Positions 35,503 through 46,587 of a stretch of 64,000 nt of DNA are shown piece by piece. Numbering within the stretch: position 1 is the stretch's first letter; each line of letters opens with the position of its first letter. The position numbers and the translations under genes were made by a program. Origin of the DNA: Macrolepiota albuminosa (Eukaryota > Basidiomycota > Agaricomycetes > Agaricales > Agaricaceae); the NCBI GenBank assembly GCA_027475525.1, contig JAMWFC010000046.1, positions 1,550,001-1,614,000 of the forward strand, in the 5' to 3' direction. The notes beneath the pieces are model-generated. The model saw only the letters and a list, made by a program, of their open reading frames with translations, made no database searches and had not been told where the DNA came from.

Positions 35503-37967
35503 TACCCTCCAATGAGACCGAATACTCAGTCTTAGGAAGGGAGTCAAAGTGAAATGGAGAATGCATGATAGTGCAAACAACAGGATAATACGTGCTTTGC
35601 GTTGCTGCAAAATGTTAGTGTCATGTGCAATGTAGTTGTGTCATGTGAACACAAAAGATTGCAGGCTCTTATCAGGCAGGTGCACATATGACGCCAGCAG
35701 CCAAAAAAGTATGAATAGTCTAGATAAAAACAAAATAAGGTGACCCCTCCTCTGGGTCCGCTGTACATACATGCTACTCTGGAGTACGTGTCAGCTTAAA
35801 CATCTTGAGTGGGTTACTCCGATCTGTTTGAAAATGTCCATAGACATCGTAGGGGCATGGAACTGCTGTTCCAGAAAGACCACTTCATAGGTATACACGT
35901 GGTCCACCCAGTCAGGCAGTATCCTGTTGTGTAATAAGACATGTAACACATCGTTGTTGGAGAAGTTCCGTGCAAAGTCATTGGGCACGTGAACTGAGTG
36001 AAGTTCCAGCTGGGGCCCTCTCTGGGGCTCAAATGGCTGGTCCAGGAACATGGAATTATAAGAGGCAATTGCCTCACAGTAAAGACCCAGATGGGCCATG
36101 ACGGGGGTCATGCGCTGCACCATCACAGGTTTGGCTGTGCTGTTAGCACAGAGAGCTCGACATAATGCAAACCCAAAGAGGGTTTGCCAGTGCATGCGGT
36201 ATGCGTGATCAACTGTGATGCCCTGATAGGTGTTCTCCAACCCAGGATGACCAAAGACCAGCACATACTGCACCAGCTGGTCCAGGTCAAATGGTGTGGC
36301 TGGGTCTTGGACACACATTACGTGCAGCATGGTGGTACCATCTTCTTTTGTGCACAGATAGCGCTCCAGAATGTGTCAGCGCTCAACAAGTGCAAGGTCA
36401 TCAGCCTGGTGGTACCATCTTCTTTTGTGCACAGATAGCGCTCCAGAATGTGTCAGCGCTCAACAAGTGCAAGGTCATCAGCCCCTGCATTGGGCTGACG
36501 AGGTCCTGGTAATGAGGGTCCCTCATCAGGAGCATCATTATTTAGTCATGTAGAGACTCATTGGTTTGCTGAGCGAACATCTGAAGCTCTGTGATGAGCA
36601 AGTAGGTGGCAATTATTTCACATCAAGGAGCATGTACGTTCAAATAGTATTTGTAGAGCCGGTCTAGCTCTAATGGAGCATGGAAAAGACCGCAAGGGGA
36701 ATATTTATAAACAATACTGGCAGGAATGCCAGCACAGTGCCCAGAAGAGAACTCATATGCCGCTGCTCAATTGGTGTTGGCTCCCAACAGCACTGTATTC
36801 AAATGATACAAATAGTAGGTGCAGTGGCTGAGTGCTCCTCTGAAGCACGAATTTATCTGCTCAATATCAAGCGGCCCCCACACCTTCACCCTCAATCCAT
36901 TGGAGATTCTCCCTAAAAACTCATTCTCGGCCCTATGTTTCAGGGCCTGCAACTCCTTGGCATGATTTGCCTTCTTCTTTGCAATGCACTTATTGTGCAA
37001 TACTCGCTGGAATCGGTCTGCTGCCAATTCCTCTTCCTCTGCCTCCTCCTCATGCTCCAAGCTTGACTCTCCATAGTTGCTCTTGTCAGATAAGGAGACA
37101 ACTGGTGCTTTGCCTTTCCCAGGCACAGGCAGATTTCTCGAGGTTGCCACCAGACCATTGTATTGCTCCAGTTTGGAGGCATTGAGAGGCAGCTTATAGC
37201 CACGACGTTGATGTGAAGACCCTGACTTGTTCTCCCTCTAGGCTCAGCGCAAGGAGTAATGTTGATGGGTGCTTGTGGCGCCACAGCAACGGATTTGGAC
37301 CCCATAGGTGGGGCTCGAGACAATGTGGTTTCCCGCTGACCCAAGGACAGCCCTGCCAAAGGTTCACTGACAGCAGCCAGCAACTCTGAGGAGGCCTGAG
37401 GGCCCGAGGTGGTTAGCCGTGATAATGAGGCAACAGGCTGAGCAGGCTGCTCAGGGTGCGTGAATTGCATGGCCAATGACATCCTGGCCTGTGGAGGTTC
37501 GACTGATTGACTGGGCTAATATTTAGCCCTTGTGGAGACTTTGTGCTTAGATGCACGTTCAATCTGTTCCAGCGCTGTGACATGCTGCCTCTTCATCAGC
37601 TCGATCTGATTGAGCAATCCCTCTATCACCATCACAGCCAGACTGTCCTGCAGGAAGGATGCAGTTGCAGGGACTGGCTGTCCCGCTGCTTCCAATCTGC
37701 TCAAGAGTGCGTCTGGCACTGCTAACTCCTGCACTTGTGGTGCAGGTTCCACATACAATTTTGCCACAGGATGATGTGCCCATGGTACTGACGGCAGCCC
37801 TGTCACCACACCTGCATATGTTGAATTCGATGCAAACAAGCGCAACGATGGCTCCTGGTAGTAGCACACATGGTGCGTGCTGTCCTCTGGGTGCCCATAG
37901 CGCCCTTTGTCATTGACCTCCATCTCTTGTGAGTGGAGAGGCATCTGGTATGGAAGCGGTTCCTCAT
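35503..37967 (-). pseudogene. Gene J: decayed minus-strand gene, interrupted by Gy-A
   Basis: Minus-strand coding sequence begins at the Gy-A insertion site and runs leftward. At 37967-37519 it is a Pro/Gln-rich then helical segment (LLNQIELMKRQHVTAL). TAG at 37518-37516 reads like a mutated CAG. The same frame continues to about 37240, where it shifts by one base into a charged segment (about 37200-36767, with EHEEEAEEEELAADRFQ). After decayed sequence the C-terminus follows at 36330-35791 (FDLDQLVQYVLVFGH). On the right of Gy-A, 49287-49375 reads in the same frame on the minus strand (NPNQYQRQPPYLAASQYQ), so the frame was continuous before insertion. I do not recognise the protein. No retroelement domain is visible. 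A transposon-associated gene is possible. Confidence 0.55.
36330..36483. repeat. 77-bp exact tandem duplication (36330-36406, 36407-36483)
   Basis: Two adjacent identical 77-base copies in the gene J region. Confidence 0.9.
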
Positions 37968-38795
37968 TGTCACGACCCCTCCCCTCCGGGCCCACCCTGG
38001 AACACCCCCAGAACACCATCCGGGACCCTCCCTCCAACCCCACAGGACATGCCCCGCCATCACGACCGCCGACACCGCCATCATGCGCATCAAGGACCGC
38101 CACCAGCTGCCATCAGCCCCGATCAACGATCAGATCATGCGACTCATTCCCGGCCATCACACATCATGCATCACGACTCCTCCCGCGTCAATTGATCGTG
38201 CGCCCCACACGCGCGATCCTGGTATACAGTCCCTGCCCGCTACCCAATGACCCCCGGAACCCATCACAGACACCCCAGAATCCCGAGACCCGGTCCCGTA
38301 GTACTTATAGTGTAGTTCCTTGTTGTATTCGCTAGTCTTGATATTACATACACTGTTACTTTGCATTTCTTGGATTGTTGCGTGCCCTCTATTTGACTGG
38401 TACACATTGACTGGCACGCTTGACTGGCACACTTGGATATTCGCGTGCTCTAAGACTGGTACGCACTTCGCGACTTTGACTTACTAACTTGGTCTCGTCT
38501 TAGAACCTCCGGTTCATGACCGTGCTCTAAGACTGGTACGCACTTCGCGACTTTGACTTACTAACTTGGTCTCGTCTTAGAACCTCCGGTTCATGACTCG
38601 ACCCCCACCTGAACTCCCCGTCACCCACCACCAAAACCCCCAGACTAAGTCCCCTCTCCTGGGATTTCCCTGTCCACGTCTTGAACCCCGGAGTCCTAGC
38701 CCCGGAGTTCCAGACACCCGAGTATCCGTGGGTCAAGTCCGCATTGTAAGGGCGATTGCTTTCCTGGAAAGCCCCCGACTCAGCGGAACCTGACA
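37968..38795 (+). mobile_element. Gy-A 5' LTR
   Basis: It starts TGTCACGACCCC and ends GGAACCTGACA. It is about 751 bases once the 77-base duplication (38444-38597) is collapsed. TACTTATAGTG near 38300 could be a core promoter element. Directly after it the sequence reads TAATATCAAGACTC, which does not begin TGG, so a conventional tRNA primer site is not obvious. Confidence 0.9.
38444..38597. repeat. 77-bp exact tandem duplication (38444-38520, 38521-38597)
   Basis: Two adjacent identical 77-base copies in the Gy-A 5' LTR. The 3' LTR lacks it at this place and has one elsewhere (48835), so it was not inherited by reverse transcription. Confidence 0.92.
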
Positions 38796-38933
38796 TAATA
38801 TCAAGACTCTCTCCTTACACCGTTCTTGATGGCTACATATACTCACACTTACTACCTCAGCGGAACCTGACATAATATCAAGACTCTCTCCTTACACCGT
38901 TCTTGATGGCTACATATACTCACACTTACTACC
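38779..38933. repeat. 77-bp tandem duplication across the LTR/leader junction
   Basis: Copies 38779-38855 and 38856-38932 span the end of the 5' LTR. The duplication produces a second apparent LTR end and a second ATGGCTACATA start. Confidence 0.9.
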
Positions 38934-39131
38934 CCACGGGGTACCAGACCGACCCTTACAGACACCCGGTACCTGATCACTACTCTGCGCAGACCCCCCG
39001 CCCCGTCTATCCACCTCTCCCGTACGAACCTCAATATCTCCACCGCCACTGGGCCCCCGACCCGTCCCTCTACGACCTGGGGCCCTCAGCCAGCTGGGCC
39101 CCTCCGCCCAACTTAGCCATGGCACGACCCA

Positions 39132-39285
39132 TGGAGGTCCCCTCGTACCGGAGCATCCCCGGGGGCCTGCCGGAGACCCCACCTGTACCCAGTGGACCTC
39201 GCCCTATTTGGAGGTCCCCTCGTACCGGAGCATCCCCGGGGGCCTGCCGGAGACCCCACCTGTACCCAGTGGACCTCGCCCTATT
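39132..39285. repeat. 77-bp exact tandem duplication (39132-39208, 39209-39285)
   Basis: Two adjacent identical 77-base copies in Gy-A gag; shifts the gag frame. Confidence 0.92.
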
Positions 39286-39637
39286 CCCCCCAGCGAGGGC
39301 CCCTTTGCACCCACTCCCTACTACGGTTATCAGCGCCCCGTCCCCCAACCCCGAGAACCCCGAGGACCCCCTTATCCCACTACCCCCCTCGTCATTACCC
39401 GGCCGCCGCTCCACCCGCTCGAACCCCTCCCTCGCCAATGGGACGACAACGCCTCGAGGAGTATGAACGGCAACGGGACGAGATACTCCGCTCCCTCAGG
39501 ATCTCACCGGAGGACTTCGCGCAACGGACGAGGACGCTGCTCGTGGAATTCGGGCACGACGACTTCGAAGGCACTCCGGAGGAATGGGCTCACTGCCTGG
39601 TCGAATTCGGGGATCGCCTCACACGAGGAGAACTCCC

Positions 39638-39791
39638 AGAGCAAACCATGGTAAAGTATAGGCGCAATACGATCCTCCAGGAAGAATTACAGCAACTGCT
39701 TGACGAAGTCCACGAGAGCAAACCATGGTAAAGTATAGGCGCAATACGATCCTCCAGGAAGAATTACAGCAACTGCTTGACGAAGTCCACG
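39638..39791. repeat. 77-bp exact tandem duplication (39638-39714, 39715-39791)
   Basis: Two adjacent identical 77-base copies in Gy-A gag; shifts the gag frame. Confidence 0.92.
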
Positions 39792-40003
39792 TGTCCCCCT
39801 CTCCTCGCCCCTCAACACCCCGTGGACCCAGGTCGCTCAATTCACATTCAACGGGAGCCCCCAAACCGGCCCCAGCAGCCCCGGCAGCCCCCACGGTCCC
39901 CACTCTGGAGCAACAACAACGGGAAGAATGACAAAACGCCTCAGCCATGTTGCGGTCCCTCAACCCGGCTGGAGACCTCTTCGATCAACCCGCGGCCCGC
40001 ATG

Positions 40004-40158
40004 GTAGGCTTGTCAACTCGCCGCAGGGCTAACTCCGTTCCTAGTACCTTCGAGACCTGGGAACAGCTCCAAAGACCCCTGTAGGCTTGTCAACTCGCCG
40101 CAGGGCTAACTCCGTTCCTAGTACCTTCGAGACCTGGGAACAGCTCCAAAGACCCCTG
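40004..40158. repeat. 77-bp tandem duplication (40004-40080, 40081-40157)
   Basis: Two adjacent identical copies in Gy-A gag; the match happens to continue one further base. Confidence 0.92.
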
Positions 40159-41283
40159 GAACCCCTCCCACGAACAGACAACGCCCGACCCCCGACCCCG
40201 GCGAACCCCGGCAGACCCCCCGTGGACACCCCTAGCACGGATGACACGCTGTGCTACATCAACGAGCTTACACGTGGCAACAACAAACCACGTCCATGCC
40301 CGCGCCCGTCCCGTACCGCCCCCTACGTCAGCCCCGGTCCCTCCAGAACGCAACTTCCACCGCGATCCGCCACCCCACTTCGACCTACGAAACCCCCCGT
40401 GACCCCCGATGCAAGCACGACCCTCCCGAGTTGAACGTCCCCCACGCAACCCAGCACCGACCCCCTTCCACCCAACCCAACACCGCCGAACCCTCCCCGA
40501 CCACCCCCACCACCCCTGGCCAAACCTTGAGGACGACCCCCAGGCCCTCCACCTCTGCCACCCCCTGCGTGGAGACCCGGGCCCCCTCCTGGCAGGAACG
40601 AACCCCCTTGGGACAACGGGCCTCCCGGGCATGGACCCCCAGGTGAGCCACCCGGAGGAGGACCTCCCGGCGGGTGGGGTCCCGCCCTTGGTGCTTTTCC
40701 TCCTCAAGGAGGGGGGGGTAATCACTACTACTACTATTACAATGCTGGCCCCCCTCCCCGCAACGCTGCCGGACCGGACGACGCTCGCGACGCCCTCGCC
40801 CGCGAAGGACGACTGGACATTCAAAAGCCCGACGCTTTCACGGGCCGGGACCCCCGAAAATGGCGTACCTTCCTCACTCAGTGTCTCAATACATTTCAGG
40901 CGAAGCCGCTCACGTTTCAGGTTGACAGCTCCCGGGTGGCCTTTGCCGCATCATACCTCCAGGGGATTGCCTTCGATCACTACACGGCCCTCATCCAGTT
41001 CGACCCCAACAACCCGGCACTCGCTCGCTGGCAGGCCTTTGTCGACGAGTTCTCCGGGAAGTTCGGAATCTACGACACCGTGGCCAAGGCCGAGGACAAC
41101 CTCTTCAACCTCCGGATGCGCTCGGAATACAGCGCCCTCCGGTACGCCCTCCGCCGCGCCCTGCCACAACGCATTAAGGACGTCCTCCGACTCGCCCTGA
41201 AACAACCCTCCTACGACGGATACAAGACCCTCGTCATGCAGATCGACCAACGCTACTGGGAAGACCGCAGCGAGTATTCGAAT

Positions 41284-41438
41284 TCCCGACCCCCCTGGAA
41301 CCCTAGAGGAGGACCCCCTTGGCCCTCCGGCGAAGCCCCCAACCCCCAAGGTCGAAACCCTCCCGACCCCCCTGGAACCCTAGAGGAGGACCCCCTTGGC
41401 CCTCCGGCGAAGCCCCCAACCCCCAAGGTCGAAACCCT
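41284..41438. repeat. 77-bp tandem duplication (41284-41360, 41361-41437)
   Basis: Two adjacent identical copies between the capsid-like domain and the zinc knuckle of Gy-A gag; shifts the frame. Confidence 0.92.
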
Positions 41439-41918
41439 GATCTCCCTGCGTTCCCTGGCGGCCGACCCCCGGTGAGTCGTGGCCCGCCCAATGCTAACCC
41501 CGGCAGCGGCGCCCGCCCCCAGGCCCAACTCAACGCCGCCGTGGCCGCCCACAACCCGGGCGACGCGCCAAGCTCCGAGGAACCCCCAGAAGACCCCAAA
41601 GACTTCGACTTCGATGACGAACGGGACGAAGAGGCCCTCCGGGCCAACCGGCTTCAAAAGAAGGGGTGACCCTGGATCAAAGTCCCGACGGATGTGCAGG
41701 AACGACGGAGAAGGGAGGGTGTCTGCATACTCTGTGGTGAGAAAGACCATTTCATCTCCGAGTGCCCCAAACGACAGGTCATGGGACGTGCCACCTGGAC
41801 CTTCGAAGGGGAGGACGCCACCTACGAGTATTCGGAAAACGACCCGGCGATTTAGACCCGGAAGACGCCCTAAATCGCAGAATCGACCCCGACGTCTTCT
41901 CCGCCCCGGTCTCACATC

Positions 41919-42072
41919 TTCGCTCTACGACACTCATACAGGACACCCTCACGGCTTATCTACCCTCCCACTCTTTGCACTCCCTCCTCCTCAAATTCGC
42001 TCTACGACACTCATACAGGACACCCTCACGGCTTATCTACCCTCCCACTCTTTGCACTCCCTCCTCCTCAAA
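41919..42072. repeat. 77-bp exact tandem duplication (41919-41995, 41996-42072)
   Basis: Two adjacent identical 77-base copies just before the first protease of Gy-A; shifts the pol frame. Confidence 0.92.
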
Positions 42073-43727
42073 ACCCACCTCACCCCCTCCAGAACTCCCC
42101 TCAACACCCTCATCGACAGTGGCGCCACCGACAACTTCATCGATGAAGCATGGTCTACCCTCGCCCCGGAACCCGCCCAGCGACTCCCGGTCCTGGTACG
42201 GCTCTGCCTCTTCGACGGAGACGCCTCTGCGGCAGGGGACATCACCCACTTCGTGCGTATGCCCGTCACTTTCGCCAACGGACAGACTCACACCCCCCGG
42301 ATGTTGGTGACCAAACTTCACCCTTCCGCACCCCTGGTCCTAGGGCTCCCGTGGCTCTGAGACACTAACCCCCGCATCGATTGGCGACACCTCACCCTTC
42401 GCCTGACCCGGGACCCGACCCCCGACGACCAGCAACTCCCCTTCGACATCCTCCACTCCTCAAACCCAACCCCGAAGGACCCCCCGGACGAGCCCCCACC
42501 ACCCCCCGGACTCCAGTCCCGCTCGTCCCGATCCTTCGTCATCAATGCCAGGCTGGACGGCGCCCCGGGACCGATATCGGCCCTTATCGACAGCGGAGCC
42601 ACCGGGGTTTTCATCAGCGATGCCCTCGACCTCCCCCACGACTCCCTCGACCAGCCCCTCCGCCTGCAACGCCTCGACGGCACCCCCTCCTCCTCCAGCC
42701 CCATCCAAAGGTCTCACTCGGGACGCGTGACCCTGGACAACAACTACGAGTTCACTTCCGACTTCCTGGTCACGCGACTTCACGAATCGACCCCGATGGT
42801 GCTGGGACTACCCTGGCTGCGCGACACGAACCCCGACATCGATTGGAGGACGCTCACCATGACCTTCCCGGGACCCGAAGACCACCCCTTGTCCACCATG
42901 CACCTCCGGGCTCTAGGAAGCGACCCAACGCCCGACACCCCCGGGACGACTGCCGCGCCCCCCACGCATACACCACCCCTGCCCATCCGAGACCGCAAGG
43001 CCCCCGATCGACCCCCAAACATTCCTCGGAATAAGTACAAGGGGCCGAACTACCCCTGCCGGTCTCAGACACGCGTCACACCCGCTCCGGCCAATGATTC
43101 CGCGACACCGATCGACCCGAGCGCACTCGACATTAGGATCATTGGGGCCGCCCCCTTTGCCCGCCTCATGAGGGATGGAACTCCCACGTTTCAGCTGCAC
43201 ACCTCGCCTTCTCTCCCGGAAGAACATCTACAAGGGGACGCTATTCCCCCGGAACAGAAAACCGAGGAGCAAATCCTCCGAGAAGTAGTTCCCCTGGAGT
43301 ATCACGAGTTTGCTGACGTATTCTCCGAAGGAGACGCCAAGGAGATCCCCCCTCACCGCCCCTATGATCACACCATCGACCTCGAGGAAGGAGCCACCCC
43401 CCCTTTCGGCAAGGTCTACAACATGTCGGAGGTCGAACTCCGGGCTCTCAAGGACTACCTCGACGAAATGCTCGGTAAGGGATTCATCCAACCCTCCGCC
43501 TCCGCCGCCGGAGCCCCGGTTCTATTTGCCAAGAAGAAGGACGGCTCGCTCCGACTCTGTGTCGACTACTGGGGACTCAATAAGATCACCAAGAAGAACC
43601 GCTACCCACTCCCACTCATTGGCAATCTGGTCGATCGACTCCGCAGTGCCAAGGTTTATACGAAGATCGACCTCCGCTCCGGTTACAACAACGTCCGCAT
43701 CGCCCCGGGACACAAGTGGAAAACCGC

Positions 43728-43881
43728 GTTCCGCACACGGTATGGTCTGTTTGAGTACCTTGTAATGCCTTTCGGAATGACTAACTCCCCCGCCACGTTC
43801 CAATGTTCCGCACACGGTATGGTCTGTTTGAGTACCTTGTAATGCCTTTCGGAATGACTAACTCCCCCGCCACGTTCCAAT
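43728..43881. repeat. 77-bp exact tandem duplication (43728-43804, 43805-43881)
   Basis: Two adjacent identical copies within RT. Ignoring one copy brings the 42727-43842 and 43803-45455 frames into register, so this break is not a real mutation if the duplication is an artefact. Confidence 0.92.
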
Positions 43882-46587
43882 ACTTTATGAACGACATCTT
43901 CCACGACATGAGCGACGTCTTCGTGATCGTCTACCTGGACAACATCCTCATTTATTCCGACTCACCGGAGGATCACCAGAAGCATGTCCGGCAAGTCCTC
44001 GAGCGCCTCCGGGAGCACAACCTCCACGCCAAGCCCGAGAAGTGTTCATTCCATACGGAAGAGGTTGAGTATCTTGGCGTCATAGTATCCCCGAATGGCG
44101 TTTGCATGGACCCCCACAAGGTCGAGGCCATCGTCAACTGGCCGCAGCCCCGGAACGTCAAGGAAGTACAATCTTTCCTGGGTTTCGCTAACTTCTACCG
44201 GCGGTTCATAGATAACTACTCCGGTATCACGAAACCCCTCAACCGGCTCACGCGCAAGGACGTCGCCTGGAACTGGGACAGTAAGTGCCAGAGTGTCTTT
44301 AACCTGCTCAAGGAGGCTTTCACGACCGCCCCCGTACTCCGGCACTACGACCCGACCCTCCCGATTATCCTGGAATGCGATGCCTCCGACTACGCCATCA
44401 CCGGGATCCTTTCACAGATGGAACCTGACAGAGGGGAGCCCCGGCCAGTTGCCTTCTACACCCGGTCCATGATCGACGCCGAGCTCAACTACGACATCTA
44501 CGACAAGGAGCTCCTTGCCATCGTCGAAGCCTTCAAGCAATGGCGAGCCTACCTCGAGGGAGCCCGGCACCAGATTCAGGTCTACTCGGATCACAACAAC
44601 CTGCAGTACTTCACCACGACCAAGCAGCTTAGTCGACAGCAGGCCCGATGGTCCGAGGTCCTCTCGGAATACGACTTCACAATCCAGTACCGCCCGGGAC
44701 GACTCGGAGCTAAACCCGATGCCCTCACCCGCCACCCGGACGTCTATCCCAAGAAGTCGTTCGAGGCGGAACGCAATGCGTTCAATCATTGCGTGGTGAT
44801 CCCTCCCGAACATCTGAATGCCGTACTGATCTTAAACGACGAAGGAACCCTGAACCAGATCCGCCGCGCTCCCCGAGACAAGTACTTCACCGATCACGAC
44901 CCCCGAAACTCTTCCGATGGAACCGACCGGGACCCCGCCTTCTCCTTGTCCCCCGACGAAAAACTCCTCCTCTGGGATGGCCGCATCTACGTCCCGGATC
45001 ACGCCCGACTCCGCTACGACGTCCTCCGTCAACACCACGATCACAAGCTCCGGGGACACCCTGGGATACGTAAGACTCTCCAGCTGATCTCCCGGACTTA
45101 CTTTTGGCCAGGGTTGAAGAAGGACATGACCTGCTACATTCGATCATGTGAACCCTGCCTCCGGGCCAAGGTCCCCCGACACCGACCATACGGACTCCTG
45201 AAACCCCTGCCAGTCGGACGACACCCCTGGTCCTCCATATCCCTGGACCACATCGTCGAACTCCCGGAATCTGAAGGGTTTGATGCCATTCTCATCGTCG
45301 TGTGTAGGCTAACCAAACAGGGCATCTTCCTACCCTGCCACACCACGGACACCGCCCCGGACTTCGCCCGGCTTTGCCAAACATGGACTCCCGGACGACA
45401 TCGTCTCCAACCGTGGCCCTCTCTTCGTGTCCAAGTTTTGGACTTCCCTGTGTAAGGCACTTGAAGTAAAGACTAACCTCTCTACCGCCTACCACCCCGA
45501 AACCGATGGCCAAACCGAAAGAGTCAACCAGTCTCTCAAGCAGTACCTCCAACTGTATGTCAACTACTTGCAGGACGACTGGCGCACCAAGCTCCCCCTG
45601 GCTGAGTTCACCTACAACAACACGCCGCACTCCGCCACCGGGGTATCCCCTTTCTTTGCCAACAAGGGATACCACCCTCAACTGACACTCTCGCTCCGGG
45701 ACATCCCGTCGCACACTACCCACGAGGTCGCCCGGGATTTCCAATCTCTTCACGAGTTTCTCCGGGAAGAGATCGACACCGCAAACCGGGCCTACGTGAA
45801 ACACGCCGACCGGAAACGGGAAGACACCCCTGACTGGACCCCCAGGACAAAGGTATGGTTAGATCGACGACACCTCCGCACCCGCCGGCCCTCCCCAAAA
45901 CTCGATCACAAGCGCCTCGGCCCGTTCAAGATCTTGAAGAAGGTCTCATCCCACGCCTACAAGATCGAGCTCCCCCCGGGATTTAAAGGCCTACACCCGG
46001 TATTGCACGTCCGCCTCCTGAAACGACATCCCCCAGATCCCTTCCCCGAACGACGGCCCAAACCCCCTCCCCCGGTCGAGGTCGAGGACGAATATCACTA
46101 CGAGGTCGAGGACATCCTCGACTCCCGGGACATTCGTAGATGACCCCACTTCCTCGTACGGTGGAAGGGATACGGCCCGGAAGACGACACTTGGGAACCG
46201 CGCCGAAACCTCGAAGGCGCCCTCGACAAACTCCGGGACTTCCAACAACGGCACTCAGGAAACAACCCTCCCAGGTGCAGGACCCACAGACGGCAGTAGT
46301 GGGCGTAACCCCCGCCTCTGGGCTCAGTAGGGATTCAACTCCCATGTATGCTTTCTACTTTCCCTTTCTAGATCTTACTCTCTTTTAGTACCATTTCATA
46401 GTGGTGTCCCGGAACCTGGGCAAGGTGCCTTCTGTTTTTCAGTCTTCTTTTGCCCCTTACACCACCCTTTACTCTGGGAAACCAAGTATATACATTTTTT
46501 ACTTTACATATTCTACAGTAGCAGTCGGAACAGGACGAACAAACGACAAGAAAAAAGGACAACAAAAAAGAAAAGCGAAAAGAGAAA

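Larger units (their letters stand above)
38903..41855 (+). pseudogene. Gy-A gag polyprotein (frame-broken)
   Basis: Structural polyprotein. From ATG near 38903 it reads a Tyr/Pro-rich N-terminus (TYTHTYYPTGYQTD). After a proline-rich tract and a one-base frame change near 39360-39440 comes a charged helix (RQRLEEYERQRDEILRSL, about 39440-39640). A capsid-like retrotransposon gag domain follows at about 40800-41280 (DAFTGRDPRKW, FAASYLQGIAFDHYTALI). A CCHC knuckle is at about 41724-41768 (CILCGEKDHFISEC), and TAG ends it at 41853-41855. Four 77-base duplications (39132, 39638, 40004, 41284) break the frame. TGA codons near 39929 and 41667 look like mutated CGA. Relative to Gy-B it lacks 60 bases in frame near 41124. 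When the duplications are ignored, the segments fall into one main frame from about 40800 on. Confidence 0.8.
41762..46299 (+). pseudogene. Gy-A pol (protease x2, RT, RNase H, integrase, chromodomain)
   Basis: Pol opens in the -1 frame relative to gag and overlaps it from 41762 to 41855. In order: retropepsin-like domain 1 (DSGAT at 42115), domain 2 (DSGAT at 42589), RT (about 43380-44000), RNase H (about 44350-44720, LECDAS), integrase zinc domain (H..H..C..C, about 45030-45165), integrase core, and a chromodomain (about 46144-46260, [17 protein letters not shown]), ending at TAG 46297-46299. The RT box at 43932-43943 reads YLDN, and the integrase second Asp at 45409-45411 is Asn (SNRG). TGA codons at 42358-42360 and 46141-46143 look like mutated CGA. 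A small deletion near 45375 shifts the frame. The 77-base duplications at 41919 and 43728 also shift it. Confidence 0.88.

Noticed and set aside
38796..38815. tRNA primer binding site after the Gy-A 5' LTR
   Set aside because: The sequence TAATATCAAGACTC lacks the TGG start expected for a tRNA 3' end; a self-priming or tRNA-fragment mechanism cannot be shown from sequence alone.
40090..40824. 244-codon minus-strand frame in Gy-A gag
   Set aside because: Gly/Arg/Trp-rich shadow of proline-rich gag coding sequence, with no conservation in Gy-B.
38444..43881. Dense direct repeats in Gy-A as a CRISPR-like or satellite array
   Set aside because: Each repeat occurs only twice, the units are unrelated to each other and there are no spacers; the only shared property is the 77-base period.
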